Source of the DNA: Bacteroidales bacterium UBA5197
Lineage (GTDB): Bacteria > Bacteroidota > Bacteroidia > Bacteroidales > Lentimicrobiaceae
Reading direction: 5' to 3'
DNA length: 64,000 nucleotides
NCBI GenBank assembly: GCA_002412885.1
Contig: DHVX01000008.1
Location: 65,528-129,527, forward strand
Numbering within the stretch: position 1 is the first letter of the stretch; the number at the start of each line of letters is the position of its first letter. The notes beneath the pieces are model-generated. The model did not search any database. It was not told the origin of the DNA and saw nothing but the letters and a program-made list of their open reading frames with translations. Shown here piece by piece: positions 1-9,526 of the stretch. The translations under genes and the position numbers were made by a program.

Positions 1-692
1 GTGGTCACGGAGATTATAAAATGCTTGTTCTTGCTCCGTCATCGGTTCAGGAAATGGCTGATTTTGCAGGACTTGGTTTCGAACTAGCCTTCAAGTACCG
101 TAATCCGGTACTGATTCTCTCTGATGGCGCCATCGGACAAATGATGGAAAAAGTTGAGTTGGATGAACAACGTCCACGCTTCACCGATGAGGAGATAAAA
201 AACAATACACCCTGGGCAACCACTGGAAAAACAAAGGACAGAGAGCGCAATATTATTACTTCGCTTGATCTGGATTCATACAAACAGGAACTTCATAATC
301 TCGATCTACAGGCAAAGTACAGAGAGATGGAGAAAAACGAAACACGATACGAAGCCATCAGTTGTGATGATGCCGAATATCTGATCGTTGCTTATGGTAC
401 CAGTGCCCGTTTAAGTCAGAAAGCAGTTGATCTGTTGAGGGCTGAAGGCATTAAAGTTGGCTTATTACGCCCTATCACACTGTTCCCCTTCCCAACTGCG
501 GTTATTGCTAAGCTCGCCGATCAGGTAAAAGGCATTCTCACTGTTGAAATGAGTGCCGGACAAATGATTGAAGATGTAAGACTCGCTGTTGGTTGTAGAG
601 TGAAAGTAGAACATTTTGGCCGTATGGGTGGAATTATTCCATCACCGACCGAAATAGTTGATGCAATGCACAAAAAAATAATCGGAGGATAA
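1..692 (+). CDS. korA: 2-oxoacid:ferredoxin oxidoreductase alpha subunit, 5'-truncated by window edge
   Basis: This is the C-terminal part of the alpha subunit of a 2-oxoglutarate or branched-chain 2-oxoacid:ferredoxin oxidoreductase, which forms acyl-CoA from a 2-oxoacid, CoA and ferredoxin. The reading frame is open from base 3 (GHGDYK precedes the first internal Met at base 21), so the gene begins before the window. The visible part includes VLAPSSVQEM, typical of the pyrimidine-binding domain, and the C-terminal segment with LLRPITLFPFP and GRMGGIIPSP. It ends 5 bp before the beta subunit gene. Substrate (2-oxoglutarate versus 3-methyl-2-oxobutanoate, i.e. VorB) cannot be told from this fragment. 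Confidence 0.9.
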   Translation, partial: GHGDYKMLVLAPSSVQEMADFAGLGFELAFKYRNPVLILSDGAIGQMMEKVELDEQRPRFTDEEIKNNTPWATTGKTKDRERNIITSLDLDSYKQELHNLDLQAKYREMEKNETRYEAISCDDAEYLIVAYGTSARLSQKAVDLLRAEGIKVGLLRPITLFPFPTAVIAKLADQVKGILTVEMSAGQMIEDVRLAVGCRVKVEHFGRMGGIIPSPTEIVDAMHKKIIGG

Positions 693-697
693 TTGAA

Positions 698-1471
698 ATG
701 GCTGAAATAACAAAAGAAGAGCTCCGCCAGCCGGAGAATCTTATATACAAGAAAACTGATCTGCTCACCGATAAGGCGTTAAGCTATTGCCCGGGTTGCG
801 GACATGGTACTGCACACCGCATTGTTATGGAAGTGCTTGACGAAATGGGCATTCAGGATCAAACCATCGGAATTGCGCCTGTCGGTTGCTCTGTACTTGC
901 TTATGAGTTTATGAACATCGACATGCAACAGGCCGCTCACGGTCGTGCTCCTGCGGTTGCTACTGCAGTTAAGAGATTGTATCCTGAAAAGTTTGTATTC
1001 ACATATCAGGGTGATGGTGATCTTGCTGCAATCGGAACAGCTGAAACCATTCATGCCTGCAACCGCGGCGAAAACATTGTGATTATCTTTATCAACAATG
1101 GAATTTACGGAATGACCGGCGGACAAATGGCTCCAACTACCCTTCCGGGGATGAAGTCTTCTACTTCACCTTACGGACGTGATGTTGCAACAATGGGTAA
1201 TCCTCTGAAAATTACTGAACTGATTGCTCAGCTGCCAGGAACCATTTATGTTACCCGTCAGGCTGTTCATACTCCTGCAAATGTTCGCAAGACAAAAAAA
1301 GCAGTTCGTAAAGCTTTCGAAAATCAAAAACTTAACAAAGGACTTTCATTTGTTGAGATTGTATCCAACTGCAATTCAGGATGGAAAATGACTCCACGCC
1401 AATCGAATGAGTGGATGGTGGATAATATGTTCCCGTTCTATCCGCTTGGCGATATTAAGGTTAATGATTAA
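698..1471 (+). CDS. korB: 2-oxoacid:ferredoxin oxidoreductase beta subunit
   Basis: This 257-residue thiamine-diphosphate-binding beta subunit works with the alpha subunit just upstream. An early CPGCGHG motif (about residues 31-37) is the family cysteine/TPP region. The TPP/Mg motif is seen as QGDGDLAAIG followed about 25 residues later by NNGIYGMTGGQ. Length fits the KorB/VorA family. The gene follows korA after 5 bp and is followed 145 bp later by the gamma subunit, so a single operon is likely. The substrate is not fixed by the sequence I can see. Confidence 0.92.
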   Translation: MAEITKEELRQPENLIYKKTDLLTDKALSYCPGCGHGTAHRIVMEVLDEMGIQDQTIGIAPVGCSVLAYEFMNIDMQQAAHGRAPAVATAVKRLYPEKFVFTYQGDGDLAAIGTAETIHACNRGENIVIIFINNGIYGMTGGQMAPTTLPGMKSSTSPYGRDVATMGNPLKITELIAQLPGTIYVTRQAVHTPANVRKTKKAVRKAFENQKLNKGLSFVEIVSNCNSGWKMTPRQSNEWMVDNMFPFYPLGDIKVND

Positions 1472-1616
1472 ATGTAAATTCCGGATTCAGGTAATAATAA
1501 GTAACTTCAGGATATAAACAGAAGCAGCTTAATTCACTTAAACCCGGGGATATTACAAGATCAGAAGAGTTGAAAAACCAACCATCTGTGTTTCAAAAAA
1601 TTAAAAAATTCAAGCA

Positions 1617-2171
1617 ATGACAGAAGAAATCATCATAGCAGGGTTTGGCGGACAAGGAGTCCTTTCCATGGGTAAAATTCTGGCTTATTCCGGTGTTATG
1701 GAAAACAAGGAAGTAAGCTGGATGCCTTCATATGGTCCTGAAATGCGCGGCGGAACCGCCAATGTGATTGTGATCATCAGTGATGAACGAATCAGTTCGC
1801 CAATTGTGAACTCTTTCGATACAGCCATCATTCTTAATCAGCAGTCGATGGATAAGTTCGAAAAAACAGTAAAACCAGGCGGAATTCTGATTTACGATCC
1901 CAATGGAATTACCCGTCATCCCGGGCGAAAAGACATTAACATTTACACGATTGAAGCAGCTGATGAAGCATCTAAAGTCGGACTTTCAAAGGTCTTCAAT
2001 ATGGTTGTGCTCGGTGGTTATCTGAAGCTGAAACCAATTGTTCAACCTGAGTACATCCGCAAAGGCCTGGAAAAATCTCTGCCCAAACGTCATCATGGCA
2101 TGATTCCTGAAAACGAAAAAGCCATCGATAAAGGAAAAGAAATCATCAAAGCAGTACAATTACTGAATTAG
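1617..2171 (+). CDS. korC: 2-oxoacid:ferredoxin oxidoreductase gamma subunit
   Basis: This 184-residue gamma subunit belongs to the pyruvate/ketoisovalerate oxidoreductase catalytic-domain family. It begins with the family signature IIAGFGGQGVLSMGKILA and has MPSYGPEMRGGTANV at about residues 38-52. It completes the alpha-beta-gamma complex with the two upstream genes. The 145-bp gap to korB contains no visible gene or hairpin, which is longer than usual within such an operon. A short GC stem plus T-run follows the stop codon. Confidence 0.92.
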   Translation: MTEEIIIAGFGGQGVLSMGKILAYSGVMENKEVSWMPSYGPEMRGGTANVIVIISDERISSPIVNSFDTAIILNQQSMDKFEKTVKPGGILIYDPNGITRHPGRKDINIYTIEAADEASKVGLSKVFNMVVLGGYLKLKPIVQPEYIRKGLEKSLPKRHHGMIPENEKAIDKGKEIIKAVQLLN

Positions 2172-2203
2172 ATTTCCGGTTCACACACACCAACCACCGA
2201 AGG

Positions 2204-2235
2204 CCTTCCTGCAAATTGTGGGGAGGTTTTTTTTT
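2204..2235 (+). terminator. Putative intrinsic terminator after korC
   Basis: A CCTTCC / GGGAGG stem (one G-U pair) with an 11-nt loop is followed by nine T residues, 33 bp after the korC stop. The stem is short, so the call is moderate. Confidence 0.5.
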
Positions 2236-2298
2236 GTGAAATCAGAAACTCATACTTTTTAATAGTCTGATAGAACATCGTGCCCTTAAAATTCCTGT

Positions 2299-2306
2299 TA
2301 ACTTTG
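2299..2306 (+). promoter_or_regulatory. Bacteroidota -7 box (TAACTTTG)
   Basis: TAACTTTG matches the TAnnTTTG -7 consensus. It lies only 4 bp before the ATG at 2311. Since transcription in this phylum starts a few bases after this box, the mRNA is probably leaderless or nearly so. Confidence 0.55.
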
Positions 2307-2310
2307 CTTT

Positions 2311-3081
2311 ATGAATTTTGAAGGAATACAAGCACTCCTTGAGGAGAAAACAATCTTATACAATCAGCCTGATTTTATTCCAAGTGACCCCATCAGCATT
2401 CCGCATCACTTTACCCGCCGTGAAGACATTGAAATCTCAGGCTTTTTGGTTGCGACCATCGCCTGGGGGCAACGAACCACCATTGTAAAAAACGGTTTCA
2501 GGATGATGAATTTTATGGATAATGCTCCGTATGATTTTATAATGAATGCCGGTCTGGCTGATCTGAAACGTATAGAAACTTTTGTTCATCGCACTTTTAA
2601 CGGTGTTGATGCTTTGTTCTTTATTGAATCGCTGAAATCAATTTATCAGAATCATGGTGGGCTTGAGCAGGTTTTTTTGGCTGGTTTAAGCAAAGGTGAT
2701 AACAATGTTTATCATTCAATCATTCATTTCAGGAAAATATTTCTTGAAACTCCTCACCTCAGCCGTTCACAGAAACATATTGCCGATCCTGCATCGGGTA
2801 GCACAGCCAAAAGAATAAATATGTATCTCCGCTGGATGATACGAAAAGACAACAATGGAGTTGATTTCGGGCTATGGAACAGCATCTCCCCTGCCCTGCT
2901 TTGTTGCCCCCTGGATGTTCATGTGGGAAATGTTGCCAGAAAAACAGGGCTTCTTTTACGAAAACAGAACGACTGGAAAGCAGTTGAAGAACTTACTTCA
3001 AATCTTCGCATGTTTGATAAAAATGATCCGGTGAAGTATGACTTTGCTTTGTTTGGGATGGGGGTGTTTGAGAAGATTTGA
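2311..3081 (+). CDS. TIGR02757/DUF2400 family protein
   Basis: This 256-residue protein matches the conserved TIGR02757 (DUF2400) family of Bacteroidota and other phyla, whose function is unknown. Visible family features are an N-terminal DPISIPHHF segment (about residues 26-34), FLVATIAWGQRTTIVKN, a central FVHRTFNG, and the C-terminal CPLDVHVGNVARKTGLLLRK. The C-terminal part has been likened to helix-hairpin-helix DNA glycosylase folds, but I see no catalytic Lys/Asp pair that I can assign. It is monocistronic with a near-leaderless promoter. Confidence 0.85.
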   Translation: MNFEGIQALLEEKTILYNQPDFIPSDPISIPHHFTRREDIEISGFLVATIAWGQRTTIVKNGFRMMNFMDNAPYDFIMNAGLADLKRIETFVHRTFNGVDALFFIESLKSIYQNHGGLEQVFLAGLSKGDNNVYHSIIHFRKIFLETPHLSRSQKHIADPASGSTAKRINMYLRWMIRKDNNGVDFGLWNSISPALLCCPLDVHVGNVARKTGLLLRKQNDWKAVEELTSNLRMFDKNDPVKYDFALFGMGVFEKI

Positions 3082-3230
3082 ATGGGCTTGCACTTCGGGC
3101 ACGCTTCGGGGGACGCGCGCCAGCATGCACGCCAGCAAAACGTGCAGACATTCGGGGTTTAAAGAGCAGAGCTTGCGAACTTAAATGATTTCAGCACATT
3201 GTTTTAGGCATCCCTATCAGAACGTAACAA

Positions 3231-4784
3231 TTATCTTTTTCTGCTTCCACCGAAAAGAGAACCAAACAATCCTCTGACCAGTGTGCGACCAAGTTCATTG
3301 CCAAGAGTTCGGGTAGCAGTACGACCAACCTGCTTGGTCAGCTCAGCAAAAATATCGGGATTTGCCCTTTTTTGTGATCTTTCAGCTCTTTCTTTTGCTG
3401 ACTGAGCTCTCGCCATTGCAGCTTCCTCTTTGGCCCGGGTAAGCTTTTCTTTGGCTTCTGCAGCAGCCTCATCGGCTTCTGATTTCAATCGGTTACTTTC
3501 ATTTACCCTATCCTGAAGAATTTCAAATGCAGACTCTCTGTCAAGTACTTTTTCATAAACTCCATATACATCGGATTTGCGGATAATTCTTTCTCTTTCC
3601 TCACTTGTGATCGGACCAATCTGAGAAGCCGGGGGTAAAATCAGCGCGCGTTCAACCATCATTGGAATTCCTTTGGCATCCAGAAATGATACCAGGGCTT
3701 CTCCTACGCCCAATTCGGTGATTGCGGCTTCAACATTAAGATTTGGGTTTACTCTGAAGGTTGTTGCTGCAGCCTTAACTGCCTTTTGATCGCGGGGCGT
3801 AAATGCCCGTAACGCATGTTGAACCCTGTTTCCCATCTGTCCGAGCACTGAATCAGGAATATCAAGCGGATTCTGCGTAACAAAATACACGCCAACCCCT
3901 TTGGAACGGATCAAACGCACAACCTGTTCTATTTTATCAAGCAAAATTTTTGGTGCTTCATTAAAAAGCAAATGTGCTTCATCGAAGAAAAAGACGAGTT
4001 TTGGCTTTTCCAGATCACCGGCTTCGGGCAGTTCTTCGAAAAGTTCAGACAGCAGCCACAAAAGAAAAGTCGAATATATTCGGGGAGAATGCATCAGCTT
4101 ATCGGCAGCAAGAAGATTTAAAACTCCTTTTCCATCGGAATCTGTTTGCATAAGATCGTGGATATCAAAAGCAGGTTCTCCGAAAAAATGAGCCGCTCCC
4201 TGCTGTTCAAGCACAAGCAGATTGCGCTGAATGGCTCCGACGCTGGCAGCAGAGATATTGCCATATGACACTGTAAAGTTATTTCTGTTGTTTCCGATGT
4301 ATTCAAGAAGAGAAGTCAGATCTTTGAGATCAAGCAACAAAAGGCCGGCATCGTCGGCAATTTTAAAAGCTAGGTTAAGAACCCCTTCCTGGGTATCGTT
4401 CAGGTTTAATAACCGCGACAACAGCAGAGGTCCCATTTCGCTTATGGTGGTTCGCATGGGGTGACCCTGCTCGCCAAAAACATCCCAGAAACAAACCGGA
4501 AAGCCCCTGTTCTCATATCCCTGAAGTTGAAGCTTTTCAACCCTTTCAAGTATTTTCTGTCCTGGAACACCTGCTTTGCTGATTCCGGAAAGATCACCTT
4601 TTATGTCAGTCATAAAAACCGGAACTCCCTGAAGGCTAAACGACTCAGCCAGCACCTGAAGCGTAACGGTTTTTCCTGTTCCGGTGGCACCGGTTATTAA
4701 TCCATGCCTGTTGGCCATCCGTGGAGTGATGTGCAATTCAATTTCTGATTTTGCTATGTATGTCTCTGCGCCTTTGAATGCCAT
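3231..4784 (-). CDS. HerA-like ATPase, DUF853 / YjgR type
   Basis: This protein is an AAA+/FtsK-HerA superfamily ATPase of the DUF853 family. It has Walker A GATGTGKTVT near the N terminus, MTDIKGDLSG shortly after, a Walker B region KLVFFFDEAHLLF, and a sensor segment YFVTQNPLDIPDSVLGQMGNRVQHAL. The C terminus is a charged coiled coil rich in Ala/Glu/Lys followed by a Gly/Arg-rich tail. I place the start at MAFKGAE (4784), giving 517 residues; an in-frame ATG at 4853 would add 23 residues that look unconserved. It is unrelated to the defence HerA at 52-54 kb and its role is unknown. Confidence 0.85.
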   Translation of the reverse strand: MAFKGAETYIAKSEIELHITPRMANRHGLITGATGTGKTVTLQVLAESFSLQGVPVFMTDIKGDLSGISKAGVPGQKILERVEKLQLQGYENRGFPVCFWDVFGEQGHPMRTTISEMGPLLLSRLLNLNDTQEGVLNLAFKIADDAGLLLLDLKDLTSLLEYIGNNRNNFTVSYGNISAASVGAIQRNLLVLEQQGAAHFFGEPAFDIHDLMQTDSDGKGVLNLLAADKLMHSPRIYSTFLLWLLSELFEELPEAGDLEKPKLVFFFDEAHLLFNEAPKILLDKIEQVVRLIRSKGVGVYFVTQNPLDIPDSVLGQMGNRVQHALRAFTPRDQKAVKAAATTFRVNPNLNVEAAITELGVGEALVSFLDAKGIPMMVERALILPPASQIGPITSEERERIIRKSDVYGVYEKVLDRESAFEILQDRVNESNRLKSEADEAAAEAKEKLTRAKEEAAMARAQSAKERAERSQKRANPDIFAELTKQVGRTATRTLGNELGRTLVRGLFGSLFGGSRKR

Positions 4785-4905
4785 ATCAGTTAATTTTCGT
4801 TTCAGCAAATTTATAAAATTTGATGAGTTAATTCCTATTCGATTGGCATACAAATAAACAGATTTAATAAATTTCTCTACTTTTACAGGATAATCTGAAT
4901 TTATT

Positions 4906-5739
4906 ATGGTTGACTACACTGAAAATGAAAAGCTGAAAAGGAAGATTTACACCATAATTTTTGAGGCAGATACTCCTGCAGGAAAGTTTTTCGACATCAT
5001 ACTTATATGGTCGATTATTTTGAGTGTTGTTTTGGTCATCGTAGAAAGTGTACATGATTATGCTGCTAAATATCAGATATTTTTTACTACCGGAGAATGG
5101 TTTCTTACTATTCTCTTTACATTGGAATATTTATTACGCATCTATGTCATCAGGAAGAAAAAAGCATATATTTTCAGCTTTTTCGGGGTTGTTGATTTGA
5201 TGGCTTTTCTGCCAACATATATAAGTCTTCTGGTTCCTGGGACACAATACCTTATGGTAATTCGAGTTCTCCGGCTGTTAAGGGTATTCAGGATATTTAA
5301 ATTGTCATTATACCTTGCTGAGGCAAATATTCTTGTCAGAGCACTCAGGGCAAGCAGCCGGAAGATTCTGGTGTTTCTTTCATCTATCGCGGTTCTGGTT
5401 GTGATTATTGGTGCAATAATGTATGTGATTGAAGGTCCGGAGTATGGTTTCCAGGATATTCCTACCAGTATTTATTGGGCCGTAGTTACACTCACTACAG
5501 TAGGATATGGAGACATTTCACCCCAAACCGGTGTGGGCCAGTTCTTCGCGAGCCTTGTCATGGTTCTGGGATATGCCATCATTGCGGTTCCCACCGGAAT
5601 AATGACAGTGGAATTGTCAAAAGCTTCAAAAAGCAAAGCTAGACCTACAACTCAGGTTTGTCAGGAGTGTTTGAGGGAAGGACATGACCACGATGCCAGG
5701 TATTGCAAATATTGTGGTGCTGAGATAGATCTGAGTTAA
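4906..5739 (+). CDS. Voltage-gated potassium channel with C-terminal zinc ribbon
   Basis: This 277-residue inner-membrane channel has six hydrophobic segments. The fourth carries the voltage-sensor arginines (VLRLLRVFRIFK, about residues 121-132), and the pore loop carries the K+ selectivity filter TTVGYGD (197-203). After the sixth segment the chain ends with two Cys pairs, CQEC (252-255) and CKYC (267-270), which form a likely zinc ribbon in the cytoplasm. This ribbon replaces the larger RCK/TrkA domain common in other bacterial channels. The gene is divergent from the DUF853 gene and convergent with the radical SAM operon. What the ribbon senses is unknown. Confidence 0.88.
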   Translation: MVDYTENEKLKRKIYTIIFEADTPAGKFFDIILIWSIILSVVLVIVESVHDYAAKYQIFFTTGEWFLTILFTLEYLLRIYVIRKKKAYIFSFFGVVDLMAFLPTYISLLVPGTQYLMVIRVLRLLRVFRIFKLSLYLAEANILVRALRASSRKILVFLSSIAVLVVIIGAIMYVIEGPEYGFQDIPTSIYWAVVTLTTVGYGDISPQTGVGQFFASLVMVLGYAIIAVPTGIMTVELSKASKSKARPTTQVCQECLREGHDHDARYCKYCGAEIDLS

Positions 5740-5836
5740 GTGAAAACCAGATTGTTTTATTTGTTTTGGAATGTCGATTTTATTTTAGGAATTACACTTT
5801 TCAAGCTATGGTGCTCCTGTCTGCCTGTCCTTTCAA

Positions 5837-7159
5837 TTAAAATATATTGGGTGTTATTTTTCTTCTTACATAGCGTCTGTAATGAAAGTTTATGGCCAGT
5901 GAAAACATCAACATGGCCGGGTTTCTCCAAAGGTTTCTGTTAAAAAGCACGCGATGAAATATGCTTTTCACAGAAAAAACCTTATTGTTGAGCCACCAAT
6001 ACATTTCAGTAAGTTTCTCAGGATCAATCTTGTTTGGAATATGAACACATCGGGTCCCATCAAATAGCCGAAGATCATCGGTTAACATCCGCCCTTGTTC
6101 CTTGAGCGATTTATGCAACTCAGTTCCCGGTACCGGAGTTAAAATATAAAAACGCGGAATGGGTATTCTGTTCCGATAAATAAAATCATAGGTTTCACGT
6201 ATAGAGTCTTCGGTATCGAAGTCGGTTCCAATAATCATCTCTGTGCTGACAGTAATTCCTGATTGTGCCAGGATTTTAATGTTTTGCTCATGTTCATTGG
6301 CTTTTAACCAGGGTTTGTCGAGGCTGTCAATGGCATCCTGCTGAATGCTTTCAACGCCAAAGCTCATTAGATCGCAACCTGAATCCCGGACTATTTTCAG
6401 TAATTCAGCATTTTTGGCCAGATGAATTGCACATTGACTTGCCCATTTCATCTTTAATGGCGTAATTTTCCTGCAAAGCTCTTTAAGGTACTTTGGATTT
6501 GAAACAATATTATCATCGATGAGATAAAACCGCTTAAAACCAAGTCGTTTGACCTCTTCAATATCCCGGATTACTTCATCAACCGGGCGGAATAAATATT
6601 TGCCCTCATACAAACAGGCAATTGAGCAGAACGAACAAGTATAGGTGCAGCCACGTCCGGCCTGAACAGGCAACATGGCTCCGATTTTCTTTTGTGTTAG
6701 TAAATCGTAGCGTGGAATTGGCAGATTTTTCAGTTCATATATCGGATGGTTATACAAAGGTTTTACAGTGCCACTATCCTCATAATCCTGCAGCATTTTC
6801 GGGTACGATATTTCAGCATCTCCAATAACAACCGAATCTACATGTTTCATGGCTTCTTTGTATGCTATAGACGCCATATAACCGCCCATAACCACAATTC
6901 TACCGCGTTTCTTAAATTCTGTGGCAATTTCTAAACCCCTGAAAGTAGCATGTCCCATACTTCCTATGGCTACAATGTCGGCTTCAGTATCGAAATTAAT
7001 TTCATCGACAACTTCGATGAGCAGTTCAATTTCCCAATTTGATGGCGTATATGCTGCCAACAGAGGAAAGGCCAATCCCGGAAGATTTATCTTTCGTTGT
7101 TTGCAAAGCTTTCCGTTTTCAGCATATTGCGTAGGTTGTACGAAAAGTATCTTAGGCAT
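5837..7159 (-). CDS. B12-binding-domain radical SAM protein (last gene of operon)
   Basis: This 440-residue radical SAM enzyme has an N-terminal Rossmann-like cobalamin-binding domain (about residues 1-125, with GSMGH and VVMGGY) and the [4Fe-4S] motif CTYTCSFC (171-178). A TIM-barrel core follows, with FYLIDDNI and FGVESIQ, and the C terminus is basic and partly hydrophobic (RYVRRKITPN). I see no classical DxHxxG cobalamin ligand, as in many BchE/HpnR-type members. Its start overlaps the stop of the preceding gene by 8 bp, so translation is likely coupled. It may act as a methyltransferase or do other radical chemistry on the product of this unknown cluster. Confidence 0.87.
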   Translation of the reverse strand: MPKILFVQPTQYAENGKLCKQRKINLPGLAFPLLAAYTPSNWEIELLIEVVDEINFDTEADIVAIGSMGHATFRGLEIATEFKKRGRIVVMGGYMASIAYKEAMKHVDSVVIGDAEISYPKMLQDYEDSGTVKPLYNHPIYELKNLPIPRYDLLTQKKIGAMLPVQAGRGCTYTCSFCSIACLYEGKYLFRPVDEVIRDIEEVKRLGFKRFYLIDDNIVSNPKYLKELCRKITPLKMKWASQCAIHLAKNAELLKIVRDSGCDLMSFGVESIQQDAIDSLDKPWLKANEHEQNIKILAQSGITVSTEMIIGTDFDTEDSIRETYDFIYRNRIPIPRFYILTPVPGTELHKSLKEQGRMLTDDLRLFDGTRCVHIPNKIDPEKLTEMYWWLNNKVFSVKSIFHRVLFNRNLWRNPAMLMFSLAINFHYRRYVRRKITPNIF

Positions 7160-8522
7160 GTTTTTTGGCTTCTTTGATTTTTCTTTTATACTGTTTTGTT
7201 ACTCTGTAACCTCCTGCAAGCATTTTGAAAAGCATTACCGGGCTGTATGTTGTGAAATATTTCCAAAGAACGCCTGGGCTGTACAAAATTGAATTGTAGG
7301 CATTTAGTATTTCCTGATAAAAATCAGCAACTGATAATTTTGTTGGTTGAACAGTGATGTGAGCCAAATCCCATTGTGGATAATTTAGCTTATCAATAAT
7401 GATTTGATCTTCAGGGAAACGCACCTCAGTTTTTGGCAATGGCGTTAAAGGTTGCAGGTTTACAAAATGAATTCCCAATGATTTAATTACATCAACCATG
7501 TTTTTAAAATCACTTCTATCCCAATCGGGAGGAATAATGATGGTTGCAAATACATCTATTTTTTCACGATTAAGCACCGCCATGGTTTCTTTGTAAGTTT
7601 CAACCGGGATTTTCTTGTTGTACTTGTCCAATTCTTTATCGGAAAAGCTTTCAAAACCCACAATCACAGTTCGTAATCCAATTTGGGCAAGTTGGTGCAT
7701 AATATCAGAATTATCTGCAATAAAATCGGCACGGCCATACACCAGAAAATGTTTACGTATGTTTCTTTGTTTTATCGCTGATATAAATGATTGCAGCCAT
7801 TTTCTGTCGAATAAGAAATCGTCGTCAACCATATAGATTTCGGTTTCTTTAATCTGTTCAAGCTCTTGAATTACTTCATGTAAAGGCCTTTGATGATATT
7901 TACCGCCGGTTATAACTCTGCAAAAGCAAAATGAACATTGAAAAGGGCAGCCAAACGATGTTTTCATAAGTGCCACTTTAGCATGAAAAATATAAAAATA
8001 TTTATCGCGATATTTTGCAACAGAATTTCTATCAGGAAAAGGAATACTGAAATTATAGGATGGAAGTGCTGTATTGGCAAGCGAATCTTCTTTACGGAAA
8101 GCTCCTTTCGGAAGCTCCGTTTTTTTATCTATATGATTGAGTAAATCAGTAAATATTACTGCGGCATTCCGAACCACTCTGAAATCAATAAATTCAGATT
8201 CAAAATCTTCGGGGCAGACCTCGCAATGAACACCACCTACAATACTTAGAATCTTATCCGATATTTTTTTTGCCGATTCGCAATAGGATATAATAGTTGA
8301 AACATTAGTAATATAACCTGTAACACACAAAATATCAGGTTTATGTTCAATTACAAACGATTCGAAAGTTCTTTTCTCGAGAATCATATCTACAATTACA
8401 ACCGAATCGGAATTGCGTTTTAAGGCACACAAGATTTCCAGTTCCAACGGCTCAACAACCATCAGGTGTTGCAAACCGATGGTTTCGGGAGATGGCTTTG
8501 GACGAACCATTAGTATTTTCAT
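7152..8522 (-). CDS. B12-binding-domain radical SAM protein
   Basis: This 456-residue protein has an N-terminal B12-binding-like domain (LEILCALKR, VTGYITN, SIVGGVHCEVCPEDF) and the radical SAM cluster motif CPFQCSFC (192-199). The SAM-binding core follows, with YMVDDDFLFD and VIVGFESF. The C-terminal region ends in a Lys-rich tail (YKRKIKEAKKHA). It overlaps the upstream GNAT gene by 4 bp and the downstream radical SAM gene by 8 bp. The two radical SAM proteins are clearly different from each other, so they probably catalyse separate steps. The substrate is unknown. Confidence 0.87.
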   Translation of the reverse strand: MKILMVRPKPSPETIGLQHLMVVEPLELEILCALKRNSDSVVIVDMILEKRTFESFVIEHKPDILCVTGYITNVSTIISYCESAKKISDKILSIVGGVHCEVCPEDFESEFIDFRVVRNAAVIFTDLLNHIDKKTELPKGAFRKEDSLANTALPSYNFSIPFPDRNSVAKYRDKYFYIFHAKVALMKTSFGCPFQCSFCFCRVITGGKYHQRPLHEVIQELEQIKETEIYMVDDDFLFDRKWLQSFISAIKQRNIRKHFLVYGRADFIADNSDIMHQLAQIGLRTVIVGFESFSDKELDKYNKKIPVETYKETMAVLNREKIDVFATIIIPPDWDRSDFKNMVDVIKSLGIHFVNLQPLTPLPKTEVRFPEDQIIIDKLNYPQWDLAHITVQPTKLSVADFYQEILNAYNSILYSPGVLWKYFTTYSPVMLFKMLAGGYRVTKQYKRKIKEAKKHA

Positions 8523-9526
8523 CCGATTTTCTCCTTCATTGCATTTGTGTTTTCGGGTTTTCGTTTGTATTCAAGCAATGAACTTAATGTTTTAATAAAT
8601 TTGTTTAAAAATACATTATTATGATGCGCTTCCATGTATAAAATCCGGGGCTTCCCTCCCATTCGCATCTTAGGAATTTCGGCGGTTTGTCCGAGGTCTA
8701 TAAATTTAGATTTTTTCTCAATTCCATCTTTAATAATCTTTGAAAGCAAGCGCAGATAAGTATTGTGGATTTTGTTGTGCTTATAATCAATGCCCCCCAA
8801 AAAGAAATAATAAATATCCTGGTTTTCGAGCACAATATTCCACCCAAAGATTGATTCGTTTTTATGACAAATTGTTAGCATAAATTCACAGGGTAGATTT
8901 TTAAAGAAGTCGAAGCTTAGTTTTTCGAGCTTGTTCTTGCTTCGTTTATAAACTTCGAGGTATTGTTGATACATTTCGCTGGTAAAATCAGAACATAATT
9001 TTTTTTCGAATCGTAAGTCATTATTATCCTGATTAATAAGAGAGATACGACGGCGATAGTTTGAGCGGAGTGCTGCAAGATATTCCTCCCATTTCCCGAA
9101 ATTATTTTTTAAAATAATGGTTGGCAATGTCTTGCCCGAAGCTAAAGAGCCATTAACAGGTTCCTCTTCCAGGTTTAAGAAAAGTACAAATCCTTTTTCT
9201 ACGTTATAAATATGTTTTTTTAAAGCTTGTACTGCCGATTTATCTCCAAAAATCCCCTGACTTGAAACCGAACATGGAATTCCTGCAATATTCATTTTTA
9301 CGGGACTTTTGATGTTGATATATGTCAATAAATCAAGCCGTAATGAATAAACAATTGCAGCAGAAATCAATTTTCCATTATCAGTACATGTGTAATATCG
9401 TTGCTGGCAAGGATTGTACTTCTCCGCATGCAACAAAAACCGGGTTTGCTGAAAATAATTTTCGGCAAGTGCATCCCATTCAGTAGGAAGACTGGTTGAT
9501 TCTTGTATGCGTTTAAACTCAATCAT
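8519..9526 (-). CDS. FemAB/BioF2-like GNAT acyltransferase
   Basis: This 335-residue protein has the layout of peptidoglycan-bridge/FemAB-type or BioF2-like GNAT proteins: an N-terminal half with WDALAENYFQQTRFLLHAEKY, then a second GNAT-like half with YRRRISL, GWNIVLENQDIYYFFLGGID and KFIDLGQTAEIPKMRMGG. Such enzymes transfer aminoacyl or acyl groups onto amines of lipid- or peptide-linked substrates. It overlaps its upstream neighbour by 1 bp and its downstream neighbour by 4 bp. It shares its operon with a second GNAT-like protein, a PLP-fold protein and two radical SAM enzymes, which points to small-molecule or peptide-like biosynthesis rather than cell-wall synthesis. Confidence 0.65.
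   Translation of the reverse strand: MIEFKRIQESTSLPTEWDALAENYFQQTRFLLHAEKYNPCQQRYYTCTDNGKLISAAIVYSLRLDLLTYINIKSPVKMNIAGIPCSVSSQGIFGDKSAVQALKKHIYNVEKGFVLFLNLEEEPVNGSLASGKTLPTIILKNNFGKWEEYLAALRSNYRRRISLINQDNNDLRFEKKLCSDFTSEMYQQYLEVYKRSKNKLEKLSFDFFKNLPCEFMLTICHKNESIFGWNIVLENQDIYYFFLGGIDYKHNKIHNTYLRLLSKIIKDGIEKKSKFIDLGQTAEIPKMRMGGKPRILYMEAHHNNVFLNKFIKTLSSLLEYKRKPENTNAMKEKIG

Noticed and set aside
5740..5943. 67-codon frame after the K+ channel gene
   Set aside because: Starts with GTG directly at the channel stop, has low-complexity aromatic composition and overlaps the 3' end of the radical SAM gene; no family resemblance.
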